The notes beneath the pieces are model-generated. The model was not told the origin of the DNA. It ran no database searches and was given only the letters and a program-made list of their open reading frames with translations. A stretch of DNA of 64,000 nt from Alcanivoracaceae bacterium (GTDB taxonomy: Bacteria; Pseudomonadota; Gammaproteobacteria; Pseudomonadales; Alcanivoracaceae): positions 1,126,126 to 1,190,125 of the forward strand of contig JARGPU010000001.1 of assembly GCA_029210325.1 (NCBI GenBank), read 5' to 3'. Positions within the stretch are counted from its first letter, which is position 1; each line of letters opens with the position of its first letter. Of this stretch, positions 28,883-36,863 are shown piece by piece. The position numbers were made by a program, and so were the translations under genes.

Positions 28883-30157
28883 ATGGCAGATATCGTTATT
28901 GTCGGTGCGGGTCTTGGCGGCATGCCGATGGCTTTTGAGATGAAAGATATAGCTCGCCCGGAAGATCGAGTCATCATGGTCAGCGACAAGGACTACTTTC
29001 ACTTTGTTCCGTCGAATCCGTGGATAGCGGTGGACTGGCGCAAGCGCGACGATATTGTGGTGCCACTACGCAAGCCGCTGGACAAACGTGGCGTCGAGCT
29101 GGTGGTCGGTAAAGTGACCAAGGTGGTGCCCGAGTCAAACCACATCGAGATGGAGGATGGCAGCACTATCCGCTACGACCACCTGATTATTTCCACTGGC
29201 CCGCGACTGGCCTTCGAAGAGATTGCCGGCCTTGGCCCGGAAGCTCATACCCAGTCGATCTGCCATATTGACCATGCAGAGCAGGCCAAGGACCGCTGGC
29301 TAGAGTTCGTTAACAAGCCGGCGCCGATTGTGGTGGGTGCGGTACAGGGGGCATCCTGTTTTGGCCCCGCCTACGAATTTGCCTTCATAATGGACAAGGA
29401 CCTGCGTGATCGGAAAATCCGTGACCAGGTGCCGATGACGTTCGTTACCTCCGAACCATTTATTGGCCATCTGGGCTTGGACGGTGTCGGTGACAGCAAG
29501 ACCATGATGGAGTCGGAACTGCGCAAACGGCATATCGACTGGATCTGCAACGCCAAGGTGGATCGAGTGGAAGATGGCGTTATGCACGTGATCGAGTGCG
29601 ATGAGAACGGTGAGGAAAAGAAGCGCCACGAATTACCATTCGGTTTTTCCATGATGCTGCCGGCCTTTACCGGTATCGAAGCGGTGCGCGGTGTTGAAGG
29701 TCTGGTGAATCCGCGAGGCTTTATTGTTATCGACAAACACCAGTGCAATCCGGTCCATCGTAATATCTGGGGTATCGGCGTGGCGGTGGCCATTGCCCCG
29801 AAAAAGCCCACCCCGGTGCCCACCGGCGTGCCCAAGACCGGCTTTATGATTGAGAGCATGGTGACCGCCACCGCGCACAACATTCGTGCCCGGCTGGACG
29901 GCAAGGAAGAAACCGCCGAGGCCACCTGGAATGCGGTTTGTCTTGCTGATATGGGTGATACCGGTATTGCCTTTGTGGCCATGCCGCAAATACCGCCGCG
30001 CAACGTCAACTGGATGAAGGCCGGTAAGTGGGTCCATGTGGCCAAGGTCGCCTTTGAGAAATACTTCCTCTACAAAGTCAGAAACGGCACCAGCGAACCT
30101 CTTTACGAAAAGGTGGTAATGAAGTCGCTGGGTATCGACAAGTTAAAGGCCAAATAG
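28883..30157 (+). CDS. Sulfide:quinone oxidoreductase-like flavoprotein
   Basis: 424-aa two-dinucleotide-fold flavoprotein. FAD motif VIVGAGLGGMPMAFE at the N-terminus; PTGVPKTGFMIESMVTATAHN is typical of SQR. The three cysteines used by bacterial SQR are at the expected positions: Cys127, Cys159 (QGASCFG) and Cys353 (VCLADMGD); Acidithiobacillus SQR uses 128, 160 and 356. The C-terminal part could contact the membrane surface. It would oxidise sulfide to polysulfide and reduce quinone. GGGAG precedes the ATG. No persulfide dioxygenase or rhodanese is adjacent. Confidence 0.85.
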   Translation: MADIVIVGAGLGGMPMAFEMKDIARPEDRVIMVSDKDYFHFVPSNPWIAVDWRKRDDIVVPLRKPLDKRGVELVVGKVTKVVPESNHIEMEDGSTIRYDHLIISTGPRLAFEEIAGLGPEAHTQSICHIDHAEQAKDRWLEFVNKPAPIVVGAVQGASCFGPAYEFAFIMDKDLRDRKIRDQVPMTFVTSEPFIGHLGLDGVGDSKTMMESELRKRHIDWICNAKVDRVEDGVMHVIECDENGEEKKRHELPFGFSMMLPAFTGIEAVRGVEGLVNPRGFIVIDKHQCNPVHRNIWGIGVAVAIAPKKPTPVPTGVPKTGFMIESMVTATAHNIRARLDGKEETAEATWNAVCLADMGDTGIAFVAMPQIPPRNVNWMKAGKWVHVAKVAFEKYFLYKVRNGTSEPLYEKVVMKSLGIDKLKAK

Positions 30158-30169
30158 CGCACCGTCTGG

Positions 30170-31804
30170 TTAGCTGGCGAAGAATCTCTTCGCCAGCTTG
30201 GCACCGTCCTTACCGCCAATCACCACGGCGGTGGCCAAACCACCGATCATGGCGCCGGCTACGCCGCAGGTAACCACGTCCTGACCGGTCAGATACAGGC
30301 CGGGAATACTGGTTTTCGGTTTCAGCCATTTCTGTTCAAAGCGCGAAGGATCATGATCCAGGCCGTAGATTTCGCCTTGCTCATAGCGACAGAAGAAATC
30401 CGTGGATAGTGGTGTCGACAGTTCGTAGTAATCGATCTTGCCGCGCAGTTGTGGGAAGTGTTCATACAGGCGCTCTAGCAGGCGCTGCGACCATTTTTCC
30501 TTCAATGCATCGTATTCCTCGCCACGCTTGCCCCAGGGTTTGTCGGCCCACTGGGCAAACCAGTCATGGGGGCCCGGCGCAACGATCTCGATGGTGGCGC
30601 GGCCCGGATACTTGTTGAGGAACTCCGGGTCTTTGGCAGACGGGAATGAGATGTACACCAGCGGTACCGGTTCGTTCTCAGGGTCGGCAAAGAATCTGTC
30701 CAGCGAGCCTTCATAGTCTTCGCTGGTGTAGAGCCAGTAGTTTGTTTTTGGTAAGCCAAGGTTTTCGGCGGTGTCCTGAATGCCGATATACATACCAAGG
30801 CTGGCCATTGAACGTTTCACAGTATCCAGCTTTTTCAGGTAACCACTTTGCTTGGCTAGTTTCTCTGGCAATAGTTTGCCGAAAGTGTTGAATACGCCTG
30901 CGTTGCTGATCACCACCGGGGCACGCACTTCGGTGCCATCGGCCATTTTCACGCCAACGGCCTTGCCATTCTCAATCAGGATTTCTTCCACCGAGGCGTA
31001 GGTGAAAAGCTCACCACCATTCTTCTGGATTTGCGGAATGATGGTCTCGGCCATGCGCGAGGCGCCGCCAATGGGATAATAGCCGCCATACAGATAATGC
31101 CGGGCGATTAGCGAGTGAATGATAAAGCTGGACTGTGCTGGCGGCAGGCCGTTATCGCCCCACTGGCCAGTGAGAACAGCAATCAGTTTCTGGTTCTTGG
31201 TCAATGACTCCAGTACTTCTCGGGTGGTCTGGTTCAGCCACTTCGGTGCTTTGATTTTACTCAGTAATCTTACCAGGGTCGCCGCCGGAGCCGGCAGCAG
31301 CTTCTCCATGGTGATCAGGCGCATGGCATCCGCCGCTTTGGCAATGCGTTTGAAGTATTCATCAATGGCTTTTTCTTCTTCCGGGAAATGCTTGAGCAAT
31401 TCGGCCCGGTATTTTTTTGGCGTGGCGACCAGATCGAATGACTCCTTGCCAACAAATATGCGGTCGAAATGGTCATCCATGGGGGCCCATTCCAGCTTGC
31501 CATCACTGACAAAGTCGAACAGCCGTCGGGCCAGCGTGTGCTTGGCACCAACATCACCGATGTAATGCACGCCCACGTCCCACTCATAACCATTGCGCGA
31601 GTAGCTGTGAGTAAAACCGCCGGCTGTGTAGTGCTGTTCGAATACCACCACCTTTTGGCCCAGTTCTGCCAAACAGGCTGCTGCGGTCATACCGCCGATG
31701 CCGGAACCGATAACAATGGCATCGTAGGGGCCGTCAAGGCGGTTGGCGCGATAACGATGGCCGATACGAATGGTGCTAGGGGCAAGGCCGGATGAGGTAG
31801 ACAT
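30170..31804 (-). CDS. CrtISO/RetSat-like FAD oxidoreductase (phytoene desaturase family)
   Basis: 544-aa flavoprotein with FAD motif AIVIGSGIGGMTAAACL, followed by the family signature VVFEQHYTAGGFTHSYSR and the C-terminal GLYLTGQDVVTCGVAGAMIG. Closest in type to carotenoid isomerases and all-trans-retinol 13,14-reductases, which act on polyunsaturated or isoprenoid lipids. No crtB/crtE nearby, so carotenoid synthesis is not implied. It starts 3 nt after a TetR gene whose paired operators suggest it is the regulated target. Confidence 0.82.
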   Translation of the reverse strand: MSTSSGLAPSTIRIGHRYRANRLDGPYDAIVIGSGIGGMTAAACLAELGQKVVVFEQHYTAGGFTHSYSRNGYEWDVGVHYIGDVGAKHTLARRLFDFVSDGKLEWAPMDDHFDRIFVGKESFDLVATPKKYRAELLKHFPEEEKAIDEYFKRIAKAADAMRLITMEKLLPAPAATLVRLLSKIKAPKWLNQTTREVLESLTKNQKLIAVLTGQWGDNGLPPAQSSFIIHSLIARHYLYGGYYPIGGASRMAETIIPQIQKNGGELFTYASVEEILIENGKAVGVKMADGTEVRAPVVISNAGVFNTFGKLLPEKLAKQSGYLKKLDTVKRSMASLGMYIGIQDTAENLGLPKTNYWLYTSEDYEGSLDRFFADPENEPVPLVYISFPSAKDPEFLNKYPGRATIEIVAPGPHDWFAQWADKPWGKRGEEYDALKEKWSQRLLERLYEHFPQLRGKIDYYELSTPLSTDFFCRYEQGEIYGLDHDPSRFEQKWLKPKTSIPGLYLTGQDVVTCGVAGAMIGGLATAVVIGGKDGAKLAKRFFAS

Positions 31805-31807
31805 AAA

Positions 31808-32443
31808 TTACTCCGCAGGTTGGGCCAGATGCTTTAGCGCCGTGGCCAGCATATGGGTAAAGGTTTTGCCCAGTTCGGCACTGGCAGGAAGTTGTTTGTC
31901 ATTGAGCAGGTTGTCGTTGCTGAGCGTGGACAGGCCATGCACCAGCGACCAGGCCAGGGTGCTTAACAGGGGCACTGGCACGGCGGGAAGGTCACCACTG
32001 GCGACGGCTTTGGCCACGGCCTGCTCAAGCATTCCATAGCTGTGCGCCGAGGCTTTCGACAGGGCGGGGTAGGCCGCTCGCTCGACCATGCGCTTGCCAA
32101 ACATCAGTCGATAATGAGCCGGGTGGGCAACCGCATAATTGACGTAGCCCTCGCCAAGAATTACCAGTTGGCGCAGGGTGTCCGCATGCGGCTCCTGGGC
32201 CAGACGGGCGCTCATTTCCGCGCTCAGGCCCTCGAAGCCCTCCGTCGCAATTGCTGCCAGCAGGTCATCCTTGTTGGCGAAATGGCGGTATACCGCAGTG
32301 GCGGACACGCCAACACTGCGCGCCAGCGCGCGCAGGCTAAGCGCCGCCGGACCGTCCTGTTCCAATGCGCTCAGGGCGCTACGGATCAGGGCGCTACGCA
32401 GATTGCCATGATGGTAGTTGACGGCTTCGGGGCTGGCAGGCAT
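31808..32443 (-). CDS. TetR-family regulator with WHG-type C-terminal domain
   Basis: 211 aa. N-terminal helix-turn-helix LRALARSVGVSATAVYRHFANKDDLL is shortened here to its key parts: ALARSVGVS (helix 2) and AVYRHF (recognition helix end). The C-terminal ligand domain resembles the TetR_C_33/WHG group. First gene of a two-gene operon with the CrtISO/RetSat-like oxidoreductase. Two similar dyad sites at 32459-32473 and 32499-32513 precede it and are its likely autoregulatory operators. Confidence 0.88.
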   Translation of the reverse strand: MPASPEAVNYHHGNLRSALIRSALSALEQDGPAALSLRALARSVGVSATAVYRHFANKDDLLAAIATEGFEGLSAEMSARLAQEPHADTLRQLVILGEGYVNYAVAHPAHYRLMFGKRMVERAAYPALSKASAHSYGMLEQAVAKAVASGDLPAVPVPLLSTLAWSLVHGLSTLSNDNLLNDKQLPASAELGKTFTHMLATALKHLAQPAE

Positions 32444-32458
32444 GGCTCCACTCAGTAT

Positions 32459-32473
32459 GTTGACGCTGTAAAC
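32459..32473. promoter_or_regulatory. Putative TetR operator 1
   Basis: Imperfect 15-bp dyad GTTGACGCTGTAAAC, 16 bp before the TetR start. It matches the reverse of operator 2 at 13 of 15 positions, giving a shared pattern GTTGACGCYGTWAAC. Confidence 0.6.
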
Positions 32474-32498
32474 ACTGAGGGCAAAGTTAGCCCTTTAA

Positions 32499-32513
32499 GT
32501 TAACGGCGTCAAC
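32499..32513. promoter_or_regulatory. Putative TetR operator 2
   Basis: Dyad GTTAACGGCGTCAAC (12 of 15 self-complementary), centre 40 bp from operator 1. On the minus strand it overlaps a TTGACG that, with TAACTT 17 nt later, could be the -35/-10 of the TetR operon. Confidence 0.6.
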
Positions 32514-32594
32514 ATGTCTTTGCCGAGTGGCTTGACCGGGATTCCTGCCGCTACCATGCTGCGGCGCCTGTTTGGCCTTACCCCGGATACCTGC

Positions 32595-33320
32595 ATGAGT
32601 TCGAAACACGCCCGACTGGACCGCTTTCTCAGTCAGCGCCTTGGCCAGAGCCGGCGCGAGATCCAGCATCTGCTGGCGGCGGGCCGGGTGCAGGTTGACG
32701 GAGTGATAGCACGGGATGGGCAGCAACGTATCGGCCCATTCTCTCGGCTGCAGCTTGATGACCAATTACTGCAGGCCAGGCAAGCCCGCTACCTGATGCT
32801 GAACAAGCCCGCCGGGGTGGTCAGTGCCACCCGGGATAGCAGGCATGCCACGGTGATTGATTTGCTGGATAAGCAGGTCGGCGAGGAGCTGCATATTGCC
32901 GGGCGCCTCGACTTCCACTCCACCGGCCTGCTATTGCTGACCAATGACGGCGACTGGTCGCGCCAGCTTAGTGCTCCGGAAAACCGGGTCAGCAAGCATT
33001 ATCGGGTGACCTTGGAAAAGCCTATTAGTGAAGAGTGTGTGGGCGCTTTTGCCGCCGGCATGTGGTTCGAATACGAGGGTATTACTACCCGCCCAGCACA
33101 CCTGCATATTGTTGCTAAGCATGTTGCCGATGTGGTGCTCACCGAGGGGCGCTACCACCAGATCAAGCGCATGTTTGGCCGTTTTGGCAATCGGGTACTG
33201 ACCTTACACCGCAGCGCCATTGGTGGACTGCAGTTGGACCCGGACCTGCGACCTGGCGACAGCCGAGCCCTCACTGCCGCAGAGGTACTGGCGGTCAATC
33301 CCGATTACCCGCCCGCCTGA
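32595..33320 (+). CDS. rsuA: RsuA-family rRNA pseudouridine synthase
   Basis: 241-aa enzyme: N-terminal S4 RNA-binding domain (RLDRFLSQRLGQSRREIQHL) and pseudouridine synthase domain with the catalytic motif AGRLDFHSTGLLLLTNDG, where Asp is the nucleophile, plus EGRYHQIKRMFG. The size and S4 domain suggest 16S rRNA U516 modification. I chose the ATG at 32595, which begins just before the S4 domain. A longer in-frame start at 32514 would lie inside the TetR operator. Related RluE/RluB enzymes cannot be fully excluded. Confidence 0.85.
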   Translation: MSSKHARLDRFLSQRLGQSRREIQHLLAAGRVQVDGVIARDGQQRIGPFSRLQLDDQLLQARQARYLMLNKPAGVVSATRDSRHATVIDLLDKQVGEELHIAGRLDFHSTGLLLLTNDGDWSRQLSAPENRVSKHYRVTLEKPISEECVGAFAAGMWFEYEGITTRPAHLHIVAKHVADVVLTEGRYHQIKRMFGRFGNRVLTLHRSAIGGLQLDPDLRPGDSRALTAAEVLAVNPDYPPA

Positions 33321-33490
33321 TCGTCGCCTTCCAGTTTGGTAATTTCTTTATACAGGGCTTCTGCCTGCTCGGTCAGGAAAGAGTATTGCCGGATGTCGCC
33401 ACTGCGCTGACAGAGCATGGCTTTTTCCAGCGTATCCGCATATTCCTTGCGCAGCTTCTTAAGTGGGTCCGACTTGAAAAGTGAAAACAT
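33305..33490 (-). CDS. DUF6435 family small protein
   Basis: 61-aa charged helical protein beginning MFSLFKSDPLKKLRKEY and containing QRSGDIRQYSFLT, the pattern of the DUF6435 family found in many gammaproteobacteria. GGAG lies 8 nt before the ATG at 33490. Its 3' end overlaps the rsuA 3' end by 16 nt, convergently. Function unknown. Confidence 0.8.
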   Translation of the reverse strand: MFSLFKSDPLKKLRKEYADTLEKAMLCQRSGDIRQYSFLTEQAEALYKEITKLEGDDQAGG

Positions 33491-33595
33491 CAGGGTGCTC
33501 CGCGGTTGAGGATGTGGTAAACCTTGCCACCCGCAACTGTCACACGAATATGTGGGCGATACCGTGAATGCCCCACTGAACAGGAACATTGCTCT

Positions 33596-34498
33596 ATGCC
33601 CTCTATAACCCTGCGCGATGGCGAAATGGTTCATGTCCGGACAATTGGCCGTGGCAAGCCGGTGGTGCTGGTTCATGGGTTTGCTTCCAATTCGTCCCAC
33701 TGGCTGCCTAATGTGCTGCCGCTTGCCCATCGTTACCGCTTTATCATGCCGGACCTGCGTGGCTTCGGCCGTTCCAGCACGGCACAAATTACCGACCACA
33801 ATGTATTCGAGCAGTACGCCCGTGATCTGCATGATGTGCTGGACCACTTTCAGCTGGACCAGACCGCGCTTGGCGGTATTTCCACGGGGGCCTATATTTG
33901 CCTGACTTACAATCGAATGTTTGGCTTTGACCGGGTTAACAAGTATCTGAATATTGAGCACACGCCCGAGTCGCGTATTCGTGACGACTGGCAACATGGG
34001 CTGTTTTCGGAGAAGCAGGATGAGCTGTTTAGCTGTTTCCAGCGGCTATTGGAAATGGCCGAGGAGGCGGGGCCGGATACGCCTTACTGGTCGCTGCCGG
34101 AGCCAGTGCGTCGCGAGTTTTCCCTGACCATGACGCGAGTACTGTCGCGCGCACTAAACAACTCAGTGGCCCGTGGTGTGGCCAGATTTGCCGGCCAGTA
34201 TGCTGAGCGCTTGCTGGCCGGGACGGTGTTCCCGGTGGAGAACTGGTATGCCTACATTCAGGTGATGCGCGCGTTTATGAATGGTAATGATACCCGTGCA
34301 GAGCTTGCCAATATCAAGGTGCCGACTACGCTGATGATCGGTGCCCATTCACGTTTTTTTTCCACTGACGGGCAGTTGGAGATTCAGCGCCATGTGCCCC
34401 ACGCGAAAGTGGTAACATTCGAACGCTCCGGACATATTCCTATGCTGGATCAACCTGTTCGGTTTCAGCGTGAGTTTGCCCGTTTTCTTGCCCAATAA
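33596..34498 (+). CDS. Alpha/beta hydrolase
   Basis: 300-aa alpha/beta-fold hydrolase. Oxyanion region VVLVHGFASNSSHW; DLRGFGRSS; nucleophile elbow GGISTGAYI (Ser in G-I-S-T-G); probable catalytic His in RSGHIPMLDQP near the C-terminus. No signal peptide. The elbow G-x-S-x-G is standard. Substrate not predictable. Same strand as the nitronate-monooxygenase-like gene 44 nt downstream. Confidence 0.85.
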   Translation: MPSITLRDGEMVHVRTIGRGKPVVLVHGFASNSSHWLPNVLPLAHRYRFIMPDLRGFGRSSTAQITDHNVFEQYARDLHDVLDHFQLDQTALGGISTGAYICLTYNRMFGFDRVNKYLNIEHTPESRIRDDWQHGLFSEKQDELFSCFQRLLEMAEEAGPDTPYWSLPEPVRREFSLTMTRVLSRALNNSVARGVARFAGQYAERLLAGTVFPVENWYAYIQVMRAFMNGNDTRAELANIKVPTTLMIGAHSRFFSTDGQLEIQRHVPHAKVVTFERSGHIPMLDQPVRFQREFARFLAQ

Positions 34499-34542
34499 AG
34501 GGCCTGTTCAGGCTTGTGCCTGGTAATCAATAAGGTGTGTGT

Positions 34543-35532
34543 ATGTCTTTGCCTGAAATTCTGAAAAGCCGTCTACGTCTACCCGTTGTCGCCTCGCCGA
34601 TGTTTATCTTGTCTAACCCCGACCTGGTTATTGCCCTGTGCAAGGCCGGCGTGGTGGGCTCGTTCCCTGCACTTAATGCTCGCCCGGCAGATCAGCTGGA
34701 GGTGTGGCTGAAACGTATCACTGAAGAGCTGGCGGCCTGGGATGAAGCTAATCCGGATCGTCCATCTGCTCCGTTTGCGGTCAACCAGATCGTCCACCGT
34801 TCCAATAATCGTCTGCAGCATGATCTGGAAATGTGTGTGAAGTACAAGGTGCCGATTGTGATTACCTCGCTGGGCGCCCGCGTTGATGTGAACGAGGCGG
34901 TGCACAGTTATGGTGGTATCGTTCTGCACGACATCATCAACAACAAGTTTGCGAAGAAGGCCATCGAAAAAGGCGCCGATGGTTTGATTGCCGTGGCCGC
35001 TGGTGCTGGCGGTCATGCCGGTGTTCAGTCGCCTTTGGCGCTGATTCAGGAAATCCGCGAGTGGTTCGATGGCCCCTTGTTGCTGTCCGGCGCCATTGCC
35101 ACCGGCGACTCGGTGCTGGCGGCTCAGGCCATGGGTGCAGACCTTGCGTATATCGGTTCGGCTTTTATCGCCACCGATGAAGCCAATGCGGATCCCAGCT
35201 ACAAGCAGGCTATCGTCGACAGTAGTGCTGAAGATATCGTTTACTCCAGCCTGTTCACCGGCGTGCATGGTAACTATCTGCGCCGTTCCATTGAGTTGGC
35301 AGGTATGGATCCGGATAACCTGCCGGAAGGTGATCCTTCGCAAATGGACTTTGGCGAAAAGCCGGATCTGGGCGGTGCCAAGGCGTGGAAGGATATCTGG
35401 GGCAGTGGTCAGGGCATTGGTGCGGTCAAGGAAACCCAGCCGGCTGCCAAGGCGGTGGAGCGTTTGCAGAAGGAATACGCTGCCGCTTGGGCGCGGTTGC
35501 AGCAGCAGGTCGCAGCATTTCCGCCGAAATAA
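34543..35532 (+). CDS. Nitronate monooxygenase / 2-nitropropane dioxygenase family
   Basis: About 329-aa FMN-dependent TIM-barrel protein. VVASPMFILSNPDLV at the N-terminus; phosphate-binding LLLSGAIATGDSVLAAQAMGADLAYIGS is typical (key parts SGAIATG and GADLAYIGS). AGGHAG contains the His of the active-site region. The ATG at 34543 has TAAGG 7 nt upstream. These enzymes oxidise alkyl nitronates such as propionate-3-nitronate; some relatives are enoyl reductases. Confidence 0.88.
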   Translation: MSLPEILKSRLRLPVVASPMFILSNPDLVIALCKAGVVGSFPALNARPADQLEVWLKRITEELAAWDEANPDRPSAPFAVNQIVHRSNNRLQHDLEMCVKYKVPIVITSLGARVDVNEAVHSYGGIVLHDIINNKFAKKAIEKGADGLIAVAAGAGGHAGVQSPLALIQEIREWFDGPLLLSGAIATGDSVLAAQAMGADLAYIGSAFIATDEANADPSYKQAIVDSSAEDIVYSSLFTGVHGNYLRRSIELAGMDPDNLPEGDPSQMDFGEKPDLGGAKAWKDIWGSGQGIGAVKETQPAAKAVERLQKEYAAAWARLQQQVAAFPPK

Positions 35533-35547
35533 TTTTCCTGATGGTGT

Positions 35548-36390
35548 TTAGTTAGCGCGCTTGTCTCGAGCGCGCTGCACGCGAAGATCCTGTGCCAGCA
35601 TCAGGCGAGCCAGGTCGGTCACCTCGGCAATGGTATTAACCACGGCATCTGGTAGATGCGGGTGCCGTGGTGAGCCGGGGAAGATCTTGTCCAACCAGTT
35701 CTGGCTCCAGCCAGCACCGTTGTAAAAGATAGGGGTAATGCCGGCCAGTCGTGCAGCAATGACATCGGTGGTGCTGTCACCCACGTACCAGACATGTTGA
35801 TCGGCTGGCAGATTCAGTTGTTGCAGTGCGTAGCGAAGCGGGTCCGGTGCCGGTTTTCGTCTCGCAACATCGGTGCCACACACGGTCACATCAAATAGTC
35901 CCAGCCAGCCGGTGTCATCTACCAGTGCCAGTTCCCGCTCGAAAAAATCCCGACGCCGGTTGGAAATCACACCCACCGGCAAGCCCACCGCCTTGAGTCG
36001 TTCAATTTGCTCGCGGATGTCCGGCTCCAGCGGATACACATCGGCAATATGTTCCCGGTAGACCTCGTCGAAGGCTCGATGGGCTTCAGTCTTGGCGCCC
36101 TCATCGGTGCCGAACAGCACTTCAAAAATATCCGTGCGAGAGATTTTCTTCTGCGCTACGACCTTGGGATGCAGCTGCTTGTTAGTGCGCACATAGTTGA
36201 GCAGCTTTGCGTCTTCCGGTGTCTTCGACTCATCCGGGTTCAGTAATAGCGACACCAGGCCCAGCTCATCCAGTCGCGCCAGCATGTCGTCAATGGCCAG
36301 ATACATAGCATCGTGAGTATCCACCAGCGTCGCATGCCAGTCGAAAAGAATGGCGCTGGGACGACTGTGGGGTAGTTGCAGGATGCTCAC
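35548..36390 (-). CDS. HAD-superfamily hydrolase with altered motif I
   Basis: 280-aa HAD protein with an alpha-helical cap, organised like phosphoglycolate phosphatase. Motif I reads FDWHATLVD: the nucleophile Asp17 is present, but the second Asp (general acid/base) is His19. Motif II ISNRRRD, motif III lysine in RRKPAPDP and motif IV GDSTTD are normal. The Asp-to-His change would weaken classical phosphatase chemistry, so it may act on a different bond or be a slow enzyme. Ten nt after the upstream 110-aa gene, likely an operon. Confidence 0.82.
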   Translation of the reverse strand: MSILQLPHSRPSAILFDWHATLVDTHDAMYLAIDDMLARLDELGLVSLLLNPDESKTPEDAKLLNYVRTNKQLHPKVVAQKKISRTDIFEVLFGTDEGAKTEAHRAFDEVYREHIADVYPLEPDIREQIERLKAVGLPVGVISNRRRDFFERELALVDDTGWLGLFDVTVCGTDVARRKPAPDPLRYALQQLNLPADQHVWYVGDSTTDVIAARLAGITPIFYNGAGWSQNWLDKIFPGSPRHPHLPDAVVNTIAEVTDLARLMLAQDLRVQRARDKRAN

Positions 36391-36400
36391 AGCTCAGGCC

Positions 36401-36733
36401 TCAGGTTTGTGCGACAAAATAATCTCGCATCCATTCATACAGCAAATCCGCTCCCAGATTGCTCATGGACAGCTGCTGGTAGGGTGCATCAGTATCTTCG
36501 TCTTTCAATGTGAACTGATAAATCAGCTCGCCGGGTTGTTGGTCATGCAGGATCAGCACAATCCGCTTGCCGGTGCGCAGGCAGTCTATGGTCAAGGCAT
36601 CCGCAGGAATGCCTTTCTCTCTCATGCCGCGGCGCACACCGACCACCGGGTTGATGTCTGCATACTGTTGCTGGATGCGGGCATGGGCCTCGGTAATAAG
36701 GTCAGAGACAGTCTTGAGTGGTTCGCTGGTCAT
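36401..36733 (-). CDS. Hypothetical protein
   Basis: 110-aa soluble protein I do not recognise. N-terminal helical half, then a beta-rich segment (RIVLILHDQQPGELIYQF) and an acidic-aromatic end. The ATG at 36733 is preferred; a longer in-frame start at 36832 would run through the strong terminator at 36808-36849. Directly upstream of the HAD gene. Confidence 0.65.
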   Translation of the reverse strand: MTSEPLKTVSDLITEAHARIQQQYADINPVVGVRRGMREKGIPADALTIDCLRTGKRIVLILHDQQPGELIYQFTLKDEDTDAPYQQLSMSNLGADLLYEWMRDYFVAQT

Positions 36734-36807
36734 GTGGGCCCATGGTTTTGTCGAGATGAGTAACCATTCTGGGCAGATTTTCCGACGGTTGTCATCCTTG
36801 CATGGCC

Positions 36808-36849
36808 AAAAAAAAGCCGGGGTCGGCTGCAACCGACCCCGGCTTTTTT
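36808..36849. terminator. Strong terminator after DUF5666 copy B
   Basis: Stem GCCGGGGTCGG/CCGACCCCGGC flanked by A8 and T7 runs, so it can work in both directions. Its core is nearly identical to the terminator at 38534-38573, which follows the other DUF5666 gene. Confidence 0.93.
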
Positions 36850-36863
36850 AAGGATGTTGCTGG

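Noticed and set aside
35554-35576. AGCGCGCT inverted repeat
   Set aside because: Each arm is itself palindromic and lies inside the HAD coding sequence; no T run.
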